A DNA stretch of 64,000 bases from CBDDEC01 sp965198045 (GTDB taxonomy: Bacteria; Chloroflexota; Dehalococcoidia; UBA2979). The position numbers and the translations under genes are program-made. The stretch covers positions 62,001 through 126,000 of the forward strand of contig CBDAOL010000009.1 of assembly GCA_965198045.1 (NCBI GenBank), written 5' to 3'. Shown piece by piece: positions 42,944-53,858 of the stretch; position 1 is the first letter of the stretch; each line of letters starts with the position of its first letter. A model generated the notes under the pieces. That model searched no databases. It was given only the letters and a program-made list of their open reading frames with translations, and was not told where the DNA came from.

Positions 42944-43531
42944 TTATGTCTGAGCACTATCTCCGGCAAGCGAGGCCGCTTCAATGTCGTCGACGAGGCT
43001 GGCCAGGTCGGCCACCCGCGTCACGTCCGGTGAGTACGCGGCGTTCCGGTTGCGCGGCCAGTCCCGCAGGTAAGAGCGCGCCGACGAGACCTCGGCGATC
43101 AGCTGCGCGGTCCGGCCGTCGTCGTCAATGTGCTCACGGGCGCCGAGCGCCTCGACGCTGCCCAGCTTGAAGTGCGGGCTGCGCAGCGAGCCGCCGTTGA
43201 AGACCACGTCGTCGAGGTGCATCTCGAGCCCGTAGTGCCGGAGCCACTCATGCGGATCGGAACGGCGGCCGGTCAGCACCACCAACCGTCGGTGCACGGC
43301 GAGCCGCTCGAGGGCCGCCGCCGCCTCGGGCAGCGGCCGGCGGATGCCGAACCGGATCGTGTCGAGCGGACCGCCGATCCAGCGCGGCCAGACGAACGCG
43401 CGAGTGGGCTCGGCGGTCGGGTCGAGGAACGCGGTCGAGATGCCGAGGTTCTGCCCGAGCACCGGCGCGCAGATCACGCCATCGAGGTCGAGCGTCAGCA
43501 CTGGCTTCGGCGCGTCCGGGCCGGTGGTCAC
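42944..43531 (-). CDS. HAD-superfamily hydrolase-like protein
   Basis: The 195-residue protein starts with the HAD motif I LTLDLDGVICAPVLG, has motif II in RLVVLTGRRSDPHEWL, and a later EHIDDDGRTAQLIAE that matches the motif IV acidic pair (DDD). It is probably a phosphatase or nucleotidase of unknown substrate. The GTG start overlaps the stop of the Lon-like protease (GTGA), so they are likely cotranscribed. Confidence 0.78.
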   Translation of the reverse strand: MTTGPDAPKPVLTLDLDGVICAPVLGQNLGISTAFLDPTAEPTRAFVWPRWIGGPLDTIRFGIRRPLPEAAAALERLAVHRRLVVLTGRRSDPHEWLRHYGLEMHLDDVVFNGGSLRSPHFKLGSVEALGAREHIDDDGRTAQLIAEVSSARSYLRDWPRNRNAAYSPDVTRVADLASLVDDIEAASLAGDSAQT

Positions 43532-46029
43532 ACGATGACCGGCGGCTCAGGCGGCGGCTGGGGCGGAATGCCCGGCGGCAGCGGTGTGGGCTCGCCGGTC
43601 GATGTCATCACCGGCGCTTCGGTGAGGCCCTGCGGGTGCTCCCGGACCTCGCGGAAGTACTCGCCGAGACGTTCTTCGACCATGCGGAAGATCGTGCCTT
43701 CGGGGTGGTGCCCGTGCTCGTCTCGCTGGCCGCCCGCGGGGACGCCGGTCAGCAGCTCGATGCCCTCCTCGATGGTCTCGATCGCCCAGATCTGGAAGTC
43801 GCCGGCATCCACAGCCGCCGCGACGTCAGGTCTGAGGACGACGTTTTCGACGTTGTCCTTCGGGATCATCACACCGTGCGAGCCGTCGAGCCCTCGCTGG
43901 CGGCAGACGTCGAAGAAGCCCTCGATCTTTGCCGTCGCGCCGCCGATGGGCTGGATGCGCCCGTGCTGGTCGACCGAGCCGGTGACTGCGATCGACTGGT
44001 TGATGGGCTGCCCGGACAGTGACGACAGCAGCGCGTACAGCTCCGTCGAGGAGGCTGAATCGCCGTCGATGTCGCCGTAGAGCTGCTCGAACGTCAGGCT
44101 GGCGTGCAACCCGGCCGCCTGGTGTTGGCCGAAGCGGCTGGCCAGGAACCCGCGGAGGATCAGGAACCCCTTGTTGTGGATGCGGCCCGCCATGTCGGAG
44201 TCACGCTCCACCATCACGATCGCGCCGCGCCCGGCCGAGGTGACGCAGGTGATGCGAGAGGGACGCCCGAACGCAATGTCGCCGAGGTCGTACAGCGACA
44301 GCGCGTTGATCTGCCCGACCGCCTCGCCCTCCGTCTGCACGTAGATCGCACCCTCGTCGATCGCCGCCTTGATGCGGTCGGCAACCAGCGAGGAGCGGTA
44401 CACCCGTTCCTCGAGTGCGCGCTCGACGTGCACAGCGTCGACGACGGACTCGCCCTCGGCATTCGCCCAGTAGGCCGCCTGCTTGATGATGTCGAGCAGC
44501 CCCGCGAGGTTCGCCGAGAGCCGCCGCTGGTCCTCGACTGAACGCGAGGAGAACTCCACGAGCTGCGCGACCGCTTCCATCGTGAAGCAGCCAAGATCGG
44601 CGCGGGCGCACTGGGAGCGCACGAAATGCGCGAGCCCGAGCGTGTTCACCTCCGAACGCTCGAAGTCGGTCTCGAAGTCGGCCTTGACGCGGAACAGCTC
44701 GCGGAAGTCGGGGTCGAAGCGGTAGAGCATCGAGTAGAGCTGCGGCTCGCCGACGATGACGACCTTGATGTCGAGCGGGATCGGCTCCGGCCGTAGACCG
44801 ATCGTCGGTACCAGGTCGTAGGCCTCGCCCATGTTCTCGATCGCCAGCGAGCGCGATGTCAGCGCGCGCTTGAGGCCATCGAGGGAAACGGGCTGTGTCA
44901 GCAGGTCACGCAGACGGATGAGGATGAAACCGCCGTTTGCCTGCGCCAGGGAGCCGGGCTTGATCAACGTGTGGTCGGTGGCCACGGTACCCAGGCGCCC
45001 CTGGTACTCGATGCGGCCCAGCAGGTTGTAGAACGTCGGGTGCGTCTCGCGGATCACCGGCGCACCCTGCGAGGGGTCATGCGTGACGAGCACGTTCACC
45101 TCGTACGGTCGGCGCAGCGCGGCTCCGCTCGGCGGGGCGAGGCCGGGGATTGGCCCGGCCGGCTGCTCGGGCGCTCGCAGGATGTCGCGCCGCTCCTCGA
45201 TGTCGTCGCGCACGGCGTCGAGGAAGCTCGCGATCTCGGGATCGTCGCCAAAGCGGCTCCGCACGTCCTGGACGTGGTGCTCCACGGCGAAGCGCGCGAC
45301 CTCCTCGTCCAGGGTCCGAGCGCCTTCGGCGGCCTCGCGCTCGAGGGCCCGAATCGCCAGCAGTGCCTCCTGCACGGTCTGTTCGAGCTCGGCGCGGCGC
45401 GTCTGGATCTGCTCGCGCACGCGCTCGTCGAGCGTCAGGAACTGCTCCTCGCTGAGCGGATTGCCGTCCTGCAGCGGCGCCGAGAGGATCCCGGCGGGCG
45501 TGATCTGCAGCGCGAAGCCCATCTCCGTCGCTACGCCCTGCAACTCTTCGAGCAGGGACGCGCGTCGCTGCTCGATGTCGGTCGCCAGTGCCTGCCGCCG
45601 GCGCGCGTAGTCGTCCGACTCGAACGCCGCGCGCAGTTCGGCGATCGCCTCCTCGACGGCCTGCGACACCTGCGAGGAGAAGGCGCGGCCCTGGCCGGCC
45701 GGCAGGGCGATGCCGACGGGGCGGTCCGGATCCTCGAAGTTGTGGACGTAGATCCAGTCGCTCGGCGCAGGCATCTGTGCGGCGCGACGCCGCAGGAAGC
45801 TCTCGACGATCGTGGACTTGCCGAAGCCGTCGGGCCCGGCGGCGAAGAGGTTGTAGCCCGGCGTCTCCATGCCCAGCGCGAACTCGATCGCACGCACAGC
45901 GCGTTCCTGGCCAAAGACGGCATCGAGGGCGGGCAGCTCGTCGGTGGTCTCGAAGGGGAGCCACGCCGGGTCACAGCGCGCCGTCACGTCCTCGACGCCC
46001 AGCCGGAGCGAGTCGCGCAGATCCGCCAT
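43528..46029 (-). CDS. Lon-related ATP-dependent protease (LonB-like, AAA_32/S16)
   Basis: The 833-residue protein has an AAA-type N-terminal half with Walker A AAGPDGFGKSTIVESFLRR (about residues 55-73), a long helical insert, a Walker B region, and a C-terminal S16 protease domain. The catalytic dyad is Ser658 in DGDSASSTELYAL and Lys701 in GGATAKIEGFFDV, 43 residues apart as in Lon. No N-terminal substrate-binding domain of LonA type is present. It degrades unfolded or regulatory proteins with ATP. It starts a two-gene run with the HAD protein and diverges from the quinone oxidoreductase. Confidence 0.9.
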   Translation of the reverse strand: MADLRDSLRLGVEDVTARCDPAWLPFETTDELPALDAVFGQERAVRAIEFALGMETPGYNLFAAGPDGFGKSTIVESFLRRRAAQMPAPSDWIYVHNFEDPDRPVGIALPAGQGRAFSSQVSQAVEEAIAELRAAFESDDYARRRQALATDIEQRRASLLEELQGVATEMGFALQITPAGILSAPLQDGNPLSEEQFLTLDERVREQIQTRRAELEQTVQEALLAIRALEREAAEGARTLDEEVARFAVEHHVQDVRSRFGDDPEIASFLDAVRDDIEERRDILRAPEQPAGPIPGLAPPSGAALRRPYEVNVLVTHDPSQGAPVIRETHPTFYNLLGRIEYQGRLGTVATDHTLIKPGSLAQANGGFILIRLRDLLTQPVSLDGLKRALTSRSLAIENMGEAYDLVPTIGLRPEPIPLDIKVVIVGEPQLYSMLYRFDPDFRELFRVKADFETDFERSEVNTLGLAHFVRSQCARADLGCFTMEAVAQLVEFSSRSVEDQRRLSANLAGLLDIIKQAAYWANAEGESVVDAVHVERALEERVYRSSLVADRIKAAIDEGAIYVQTEGEAVGQINALSLYDLGDIAFGRPSRITCVTSAGRGAIVMVERDSDMAGRIHNKGFLILRGFLASRFGQHQAAGLHASLTFEQLYGDIDGDSASSTELYALLSSLSGQPINQSIAVTGSVDQHGRIQPIGGATAKIEGFFDVCRQRGLDGSHGVMIPKDNVENVVLRPDVAAAVDAGDFQIWAIETIEEGIELLTGVPAGGQRDEHGHHPEGTIFRMVEERLGEYFREVREHPQGLTEAPVMTSTGEPTPLPPGIPPQPPPEPPVIV

Positions 46030-46226
46030 CGGTACCTCCGTCAGGTCAGCCGCGAACGCTCAGCGGGCGAGGGCCTCCGTCGCGCCAGTCGTGCTCAGCG
46101 TCGGCCTCTTCTGTGGCGTCGTTCGTTCAGGGACAGTGTATCGAAGCCACTCGTCACAGCGGTGCGGCGGTGCGACACTCGCGCCCTTGCGGACGGTGGA
46201 CGCTCGCGACGGGAGCGGAGACGCGG

Positions 46227-47213
46227 ATGCGCGCAGCGGTCGTGAGCGAGCCGGGAGGCCCCGAGGTCTTCTCGATCGAGGAGGTCCCGGACCCCACGCC
46301 GGGCCCGGACGAGGCGCTGATCGCGGTCGCAGCGAGCGCTCTCAATCGCGCCGATCTGATGCAGCGCATGGGCTGCTACCCGGGCCCGCCCGGCACCCGC
46401 GACGATATTCCGGGCCTCGAGATGGCGGGCACCGTCGAGGCGGTCGGCGAGCGGGTGACCGGCTGGCAGCCGGGCGACCGGGCGATGGCGCTGCTCGGCG
46501 GCGGTGGCTACGCCTCCATGGTCGCCGTACACGAGCGGATGCTGATGCCGGTCCCGGATGCGCTCACCCTCGAGGAGGCGGCGAGTCTGCCCGAGGTCTT
46601 TCTGACGGCATTCGACGCGATGATCCTCCAGTGCGAGCTGCGTGCGGGCGAGAGCTTCCTCGTGCACGCCGCGGGCTCGGGCGTGGGCACCGCAGCGATC
46701 CAGATCGCGGCGGCGCAATCCTGTCGCGTCTTCGGCACGGCCGGTTCCGCGGAGAAGCTCGAACAGGCTGCCGCGCTCGGCCTCGATGTTGGCATCAACT
46801 ACCACGATCAAGACTTCGCCGAGGTGGTTCGCGACGAGACCGGTGGTCGCGGCGTGAATGTGATCCTCGACCTCGTCGGCGGGCCCTACTGGGAGCAGAA
46901 CCTCACCGCACTCGCCGTGCGCGGCCGGATGGTCATCGTCGGCACCATGGGCGGCCCGCGCGTCGAGGCGAACCTCGGCGCACTGATGGGCAAGCGGCTG
47001 CGCGTCCACGGCACCGTCCTGCGCGCGCGGCCGCTCGAGGAAAAGGCGACCCTGGTGCAGGCGTTCGTGGCGCGCGTGCTGCCGCTGATCGAAGCAGGCA
47101 CGATCCGTCCCGTCGTCGATCGCGTATTCGAGCTCGACGACGTGAGCGAGGCGCATCGTTACATGGAGACGAACGCCAACTTCGGCAAGATCGTGCTGCG
47201 GGTGGGCGACTGA
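46227..47213 (+). CDS. NAD(P)H:quinone oxidoreductase (zinc-free MDR, PIG3-like)
   Basis: The 328-residue protein is a medium-chain reductase without structural or catalytic zinc: SALNRADLMQRMGCYPGPPG, LEMAGTVEAVGERVTGWQPG, VHAAGSGVGTAAIQIAAAQ (NADPH site) and VILDLVGGPYWEQNL. The TAFDAM and ALMGKRLRVHGTVLRARP segments fit the PIG3/TP53I3 quinone oxidoreductase group. It reduces quinones or electrophilic enones with NADPH. ATG at 46227. The upstream 197 bases are divergent with the Lon-like gene. Confidence 0.88.
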   Translation: MRAAVVSEPGGPEVFSIEEVPDPTPGPDEALIAVAASALNRADLMQRMGCYPGPPGTRDDIPGLEMAGTVEAVGERVTGWQPGDRAMALLGGGGYASMVAVHERMLMPVPDALTLEEAASLPEVFLTAFDAMILQCELRAGESFLVHAAGSGVGTAAIQIAAAQSCRVFGTAGSAEKLEQAAALGLDVGINYHDQDFAEVVRDETGGRGVNVILDLVGGPYWEQNLTALAVRGRMVIVGTMGGPRVEANLGALMGKRLRVHGTVLRARPLEEKATLVQAFVARVLPLIEAGTIRPVVDRVFELDDVSEAHRYMETNANFGKIVLRVGD

Positions 47214-47327
47214 TCCTCGGTAGCAGGCCGTCAGCGGCCCAAATAGGCCTCGTGGCGCGCACCAATTACTCGACATATAGTCGGCTCACGCTGCGTCGTA
47301 ACTCACTGCGGCAGTACCGGAGGTAGC

Positions 47328-48122
47328 GTGCGTACGACCATCGGCGTCGACGGCATCGACGCACTGATCGAGGGTGGAGTGCCGAACGGCGCCGCGGTCC
47401 TGATCTCGGGTGAGCCGGGGACGGGCAAGTCGGTACTGTGCCTCCAGTTCCTCCTGGCGGGCATCCGCGAGGGCGAACCCGGCGTCTACGCTTCCTCCGA
47501 CCTGCCCGGACGCGTCTTCGAGACCGCAGCATCGCTCGGCTGGGATCTGCGCGGAGCCGTTGAGGATGGCTACGCCCGGGTGATCCAGCTTGGCGCTCCG
47601 CCGGTGAGCCCCGCGGCGACGCCCGCGGACGATGACGGCGATGCGCCAGAGGACCCGCCCGACGGCGGTCCCGGCGGTCCTCCCGGCGTGGCCGGCGCGC
47701 CAGCGTTTGGCGGGCCGCCGGCACGCCAGCGCCTGGACGCGGCGGCCGCATCGCGCGAGATCGTGGCAGCTGTAAACGAGATCGGCGCTCGGCGCGTCGT
47801 GATCGACCGTCCTGCGCTGCCTGCGGCCGGCACGACCGAGGACGCCGTCCCCTACGTCGCGGAGCTGTTGCGCACCACGATGAGCACCACGCACTGCACG
47901 ACGCTGCTCACGGGCCAGCGCAACCACGACGCCCTCGGCTACACCCGTCTCGGCATCGAGGAGCAGATCGTCGACGGCATCATCGACCTCGGCATCGGCG
48001 AGCGCGACGGGCGTCGTTACCGCACGCTCTCCGTGCGCGCGATGCATGGCACGTCCATCGACATGGACGATCGGCCGTTCGGGATCATGAAAGGCCGCGG
48101 CATCGTCTTTGGCGAAGCCTAG
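47328..48122 (+). CDS. KaiC-like RecA-superfamily ATPase with Pro/Gly-rich insert
   Basis: The 264-residue protein is a single KaiC/RadA-type domain: GVDGIDALIEGGVPNGAAVL, Walker A ISGEPGTGKSVLCLQFLL (about residues 27-44), EPGVYASSDLPGRVFETAAS, the Walker B strand ARRVVIDRPAL and the end GTSIDMDDRPFGIMKGRGIV. An acidic, Pro/Gly-rich insert of about 45 residues lies near residues 88-130. Similar solo KaiC proteins occur in archaea and several bacteria as signalling ATPases. GTG start with GGAGG five bases before. Confidence 0.8.
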   Translation: MRTTIGVDGIDALIEGGVPNGAAVLISGEPGTGKSVLCLQFLLAGIREGEPGVYASSDLPGRVFETAASLGWDLRGAVEDGYARVIQLGAPPVSPAATPADDDGDAPEDPPDGGPGGPPGVAGAPAFGGPPARQRLDAAAASREIVAAVNEIGARRVVIDRPALPAAGTTEDAVPYVAELLRTTMSTTHCTTLLTGQRNHDALGYTRLGIEEQIVDGIIDLGIGERDGRRYRTLSVRAMHGTSIDMDDRPFGIMKGRGIVFGEA

Positions 48123-48151
48123 CGAGGCCCGGCCACCACATATCCGACGCT

Positions 48152-48469
48152 CTAGGTACGGCGGCCTCGCCCGCCGCGGCCGCGATGTCGTCGCTGGTCG
48201 CGACGACGCTGCGCGTGCTCAGGGCGCTCGCTGGACGGGGGCGTCGGCGGCGGAGGCTCCGGTGGCGTGGGGCCGAAGCGGTTGAGCAGGCCGCCCGTGA
48301 TGCGGTTCGTCATTCGCATCGTGAAGAAGATGACGCCGAGGAAGATCGGCGAGATGACCGCGGTGAAGACCACGGGCTGGCCGCCCCAGACGACAGAGAG
48401 CACACCCCACACACTGACCGCGAGCACCGACAGCACCAGCGTCGCACGCACCGACTGTTGACCGCCCAC
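48152..48469 (-). CDS. Small two-helix membrane protein
   Basis: The 105-residue product has two hydrophobic helices (ATLVLSVLAVSVWGVLSVVW and PVVFTAVISPIFLGVIFFTM), then a Pro-rich linker and a highly basic tail (HAQRRRDQRRHRGRGG). No homologue is recognised. The GTG at 48469 overlaps the transglutaminase stop by one base (TAGTG), so translation is probably coupled. Confidence 0.5.
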   Translation of the reverse strand: MGGQQSVRATLVLSVLAVSVWGVLSVVWGGQPVVFTAVISPIFLGVIFFTMRMTNRITGGLLNRFGPTPPEPPPPTPPSSERPEHAQRRRDQRRHRGRGGRGRRT

Positions 48470-49131
48470 TAGCGCTGCCCCCTCCTGGCTCCGCCGCTGG
48501 AGGTGCCGGCGCTCGCATCCGCGGTCGCGAGCGCTTCCACCAGCCAGGCACTGAGCGCTTCGATGAAGCGCTCGCGCCGCTCGGTCTGGCCCTCCGCTAC
48601 ATCTTCGACGATCCGCTGCTTCAGCGGCTGCGCGTCTACCTCGGGTGGGACGTGGTGCACCTCGATCGGGTCGGCGGCGATGGCGTGGTCCTCGCCCGGT
48701 CGCAGCGCCTCGTTGACGGGCAGCCCGAGGCCACTCGCAGCGAGCGGCCAGGTCGCATCGACGGTCTGCCAGTCGAGGTGTGGTTCGAGCTGGACGCGGA
48801 GGAAGTTGTGCACGTCCGGCACCGGCGCCTCGCGGCACTTCGCTCGCAGCGGATCGGGCAGCCACGGCGCGCTTTCCGGCGTGAACTCGTGCGGCGCGAG
48901 GATCATCGTGACGGGGACGCCCAGCTCCTCGAAGAGTGCGCGCAGCAGCAGGTGCTTGCCGGAGCACGTCCCGCGCCACTCGGCGAGCGTGGTCGCCGGC
49001 GCACGATCCGAGGCGCGGACGTAAGGCATGTCGCGTACGAGGCGGAACACGGCGTCGGCATCAAGGATCGCGCCACGCTCGATCAAGCCTCGCTCGGTCG
49101 CTGAGTTGCGGAGATCGGCGAGGAGTGACAT
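48469..49131 (-). CDS. Transglutaminase-like cysteine protease-fold protein
   Basis: The 220-residue protein has the Cys-His-Asp pattern of transglutaminase-like domains: Cys in EWRGTCSGKHLLLRALFEE, His in VPDVHNFLRVQLEP and Asp in WQTVDATWPLAASG. It could be a peptidase, amidase or cross-linking enzyme; the substrate is unknown. It is followed by the small membrane protein and preceded by a DinB gene on the same strand. Confidence 0.78.
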   Translation of the reverse strand: MSLLADLRNSATERGLIERGAILDADAVFRLVRDMPYVRASDRAPATTLAEWRGTCSGKHLLLRALFEELGVPVTMILAPHEFTPESAPWLPDPLRAKCREAPVPDVHNFLRVQLEPHLDWQTVDATWPLAASGLGLPVNEALRPGEDHAIAADPIEVHHVPPEVDAQPLKQRIVEDVAEGQTERRERFIEALSAWLVEALATADASAGTSSGGARRGQR

Positions 49132-49145
49132 CGGCGCCCCCGCGC

Positions 49146-49670
49146 TCAGAACATCCGCAACGCGCCCCGACGCTCGTCGAGCGCCGGCATCAGCATCTCG
49201 CTGATCTGGCGGAGGTGCAGCAAATCATGAAACGCGATGTGGTGGATCACATCGGTCACCGCCAGGTCGCCGGCCAGCTCGTGTCGCGCGGTGCGCCCGA
49301 GCTCGTCGTCGCTCAGCGTGCGCAGCCAATCGACATCCGTGCGACGGGCGCGCTCGAAGTCGCGCAGCAACCCGGCCGCGTCACGTGCGAGGTAACCCGA
49401 GTCGTCCAGCAGCGTTTGCTCGTCGATGTTCGCGATGTCCTCGCCCTCGAGCATCCCGCGGATGCGATCGACGAAGGGCGGCCCCTCGGCCGTGAGCAGA
49501 TGCGCGAGCACGTGCTTCGGCGTCCAACCCTCCTCATTCGCGCGGTCGAGCACCTCGTCCGGCTGCCCGCCGAGGAGGGAACGCAGCACGAACGGGGTGT
49601 TCCAGAGCACCCCCAACGTCGAGGCCTCGAGCACGCCGCTTGCCGGCTCCGCCCCGTCCCTCGCTGCCAC
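49146..49670 (-). CDS. DinB-family protein
   Basis: The 174-residue protein is a DinB/maleylpyruvate-isomerase-like four-helix bundle: GWTPKHVLAHLLTAEGPPFV carries the first histidine, and VTDVIHHIAFHDLLHLRQI carries later histidines, giving the three-His metal site of the superfamily. Many members are thiol-dependent transferases. It starts next to the citrate synthase stop and may be cotranscribed with it. A related gene at 6979-9066 is split by the IS element. Confidence 0.8.
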   Translation of the reverse strand: MAARDGAEPASGVLEASTLGVLWNTPFVLRSLLGGQPDEVLDRANEEGWTPKHVLAHLLTAEGPPFVDRIRGMLEGEDIANIDEQTLLDDSGYLARDAAGLLRDFERARRTDVDWLRTLSDDELGRTARHELAGDLAVTDVIHHIAFHDLLHLRQISEMLMPALDERRGALRMF

Positions 49671-50813
49671 TTAACGGTCCTCGAGGGGGACGTAGGGGCG
49701 AGGATCCGGGCCGGTGTACTCCAACAGCGGGCGGATCAGGATGTTGTGTTGACGCTGGTCGATGAACTGCACGGCCCAGCCCGGGACGCGTCCAACGGCG
49801 AAGATGGGGACGAAGAGGTCCTCCGGGATGCCGTGGAGGTAGTAGACGACGCCCGCGTAGAAGTCGACGTTCACGTTCACGCCCAGGCGTGCATAGGGCG
49901 TCATCGCCTCGACGACCGCCGCGAGGATGTCGTACCACTTCGGCTCGCCCATCTCCTTCGACAATCGCAGCACCCCGTCGCGCATGTGCCGTGCGCGAGG
50001 GTCCTCGGCGCGGTAGACGCGGTGGCCGAAACCCATGACCGGCTGACGATTGGAGCGGAGCTGTTTCACGTAGGCGGCGGCGTTCTCAGGCTCGCCGATC
50101 TCGATCGCCATCTTCATAACGTTCTCCGCGGCGCCGCCGTGCGCGGGTCCGCTGAGCGAGGCGACGGCGGCCGTCACGGCGGCGTGCAGGTTGGCGTCCG
50201 TACCGGCCACGACGCGCGCGGTGAACGAGGAGGCGTTGGACCCATGCTCAGCGTGCAAGACGAAGTCCATGTCCATCAGCTTCGAGGCGTCCTCGGACGG
50301 CTCCTCGCCCTTGACCATGTAGAGGAAGTTCGCCGCGTGGCTCAGGTCCGCGCGAGGCTCGACGATCGGCTCGTCGTTTCGCAGCCGGTGGTGCGCCGCG
50401 ATGATCATCGGCACCTGGGAGGTGAGCCGGATCGACTTGCGCAGCGTTGCCTCCGGTGACTGGTCGGCAACATCGGCGTCCGCTGCGCCGAGTGCTGAGA
50501 CAGCAGTGCGCAGCACCTCCATCGGGTGTGCGTGCTTCGTCGCCTCGATCACCTCGATGGTCGAGTCGGGCAGCTGTCGCGCCGCCTTCAGCTCTGACTC
50601 GAACCGACCGAGCTCCTCGGACGTCGGCAGGTCGCCGTAGAGCAGCAGGTACGCCGTCTCCTCGAACGTCGACCCCTGCGCCAGCTCGTGGATCGAATAG
50701 CCGCGGTAGCGCAGCTCGCCGGCGCGACCGTCGATGAAGCAGACGTCGCTGCGATCGAAGTAGACGCCGTTCAGGCCGCGGTGAATCTCGACCGCGTTCT
50801 CCACGTCGGCCAT
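49671..50813 (-). CDS. gltA: Citrate synthase (type II short, or methylcitrate synthase-like)
   Basis: The 380-residue enzyme has the catalytic histidines in FVLHAEHGSNASSFTARVVA and VMGFGHRVYRAEDPRARHM, and the catalytic aspartate in NVNVDFYAGVVYYLHGIP, with the citrate-binding GPAHGGAAENVMKMA. Length and sequence fit dimeric, Gram-positive-type citrate synthases, which overlap with methylcitrate synthases. It condenses acetyl-CoA (or propionyl-CoA) with oxaloacetate. It lies 58 bases after acetyl-CoA synthetase, as for acetate use. Confidence 0.9.
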   Translation of the reverse strand: MADVENAVEIHRGLNGVYFDRSDVCFIDGRAGELRYRGYSIHELAQGSTFEETAYLLLYGDLPTSEELGRFESELKAARQLPDSTIEVIEATKHAHPMEVLRTAVSALGAADADVADQSPEATLRKSIRLTSQVPMIIAAHHRLRNDEPIVEPRADLSHAANFLYMVKGEEPSEDASKLMDMDFVLHAEHGSNASSFTARVVAGTDANLHAAVTAAVASLSGPAHGGAAENVMKMAIEIGEPENAAAYVKQLRSNRQPVMGFGHRVYRAEDPRARHMRDGVLRLSKEMGEPKWYDILAAVVEAMTPYARLGVNVNVDFYAGVVYYLHGIPEDLFVPIFAVGRVPGWAVQFIDQRQHNILIRPLLEYTGPDPRPYVPLEDR

Positions 50814-50871
50814 GCGCCCTCCTGCGCTCTTCCTCCTGCGTGCCGCCGGCGCTGGCGCGTCGGCGCGGCTG

Positions 50872-52620
<1,749 letters not shown>

Positions 52621-52720
52621 GAGCGATCCCCTCCGCCTGTGCCCGGATCGACGACGCTGCCGGGCCCTCAGCGACCGGGAGTATACCGCGCGAACGCCGG
52701 GGCTATGGCAGCGCGCTTCC

Positions 52721-53600
52721 TCAATTCACGCGGATGATCACCGCGTCGGGCCGGGCGTAGCGCAGATCGGGAGCGTCGAGGCCGGCGTCGACGATCAGCC
52801 GCTCGAAGTCTGGTTCCGGCGGCGTCTGGCGGATCGGCGAGCCGTCGAAGCCGGTGGAGCCCTAGGACGATCGCGACCGACTCGGCGAGCTCGACGACGG
52901 CGTCCGACGCCAGGGAGCCGCCGGCGACGAGGACGCGGTGGTCGTCGATAGCGAGCACGAGCGCGCCGATGCGTCCCTCGAGCGACCTCTAACAGGCGGT
53001 CGAAGCCCTCCTCGGTCATCGCCATCGTAGGCAGGAGCGTCGAGTAGAGCGTGCCGTCGAGGAGGAAGGAGTTGGTGGGATGCGCCGGTCGGCTTCCAGC
53101 TGCACCAGGACACCGCTGTCGGGGTCGAGCCGGTAGAACGCCTCGTTCGGCGTCGGCTGCGGTGGCAGCTCCGGCTGTGGATCGTCGGCAAGTAGACTGC
53201 TGCTCAGGCCAGAGAGCACGGCGGCCTCCCACGCGCTCGGGACGTCGAGCGAGCCGCCGAAGACGAGGACGCCCCCACCGGGCAGCGTGGCGAAGCGCGG
53301 GCGGTACGGCGGCCCCTCCAGCACCCGCACGCCGCTGCGCTGCCCGGTGTTCGGGTCGACCACGATGTACTCGATCTGCCTCGGATCGGTAGCCCTCGCG
53401 TCTCCGCCGAACCGCAGCGGTTGAAGCTCCTCGGAGGGCTGTTCCATCCAGACCACGATCCGCCCGTCGGCGAGCGGTAGCGCGCCGAGGGGATCGCGGC
53501 CGGTGGCGAGTTCGGAGACCTCCGACCAGTCGTCCATCACCGGGTCGTAGGCCTGGACGCGCCCGCTCCCGGCGGCTGGCCGGTGATCACGCCAACGCCT
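52721..53600 (-). pseudogene. Kelch/galactose-oxidase-like gene, frameshifted and lacking its 5' end
   Basis: The minus strand encodes kelch-like blades in several frames: RVQAYDPVMDDWSEVSELAT, FATLPGGGVLVFGGSLDVPS, HPTNSFLLDGTLYSTLLPTM, then AIDDHRVLVAGGSLASDAVV and a last frame with STGFDGSPIRQT and PDAVIIRVN, stop TGA 52723-52721. Frame changes fall near 53082-53090, 52978-52985 and 52860-52862 (CCC). No start or signal peptide is present; the 5' side abuts a CapA fragment. Even with frameshifts corrected, the gene is incomplete. Confidence 0.65.
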
Positions 53601-53841
53601 CCACATCGCGGTCGAGCATGACGTCGCCGATCGCTGCGATGGTCACGCTGCGAGGCGGATCCGGGGTGGGTGGCGGCGGAGTGGCCGTTGCCGTCTCGGT
53701 CAATGGTGGCGCCGATGGCGTTGCGAGCGGCGGCGGTGGAGTCGCCACGCCAGCGTCGCCGCAAGCGACGACGATCAGCGCAGCGAGCGCGAGCGCGGAC
53801 GTGAGTGCGGCCGTCGCAACACGACGGCGGTGTGGACCCAA
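53587..53841 (-). pseudogene. N-terminal fragment of a CapA-family lipoprotein
   Basis: The frame encodes an N-terminal hydrophobic signal ending in a lipobox-like ALIVVACGDA, a Thr/Pro-rich linker (TATATPPPPTPDPP), and the beginning of a CapA/PGA_cap metallophosphatase-like domain (SVTIAAIGDVMLDRDVEALA), then stops at TGA 53589-53587. CapA domains are about 250 residues, so only the start remains. The start codon may be the TTG at 53841; there is no ATG. It runs straight into kelch-gene sequence. Confidence 0.6.
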
Positions 53842-53858
53842 GCGATGCCGTTCGCTCC

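Noticed and set aside
47271..47283. CGACATATAGTCG inverted repeat before the KaiC-like gene
   Set aside because: Arms of four bases only, easily due to chance.
48936..50459. 507-codon plus-strand frame opposite DinB and citrate synthase
   Set aside because: Shadow frame with no domain; both minus-strand genes have clear catalytic motifs.
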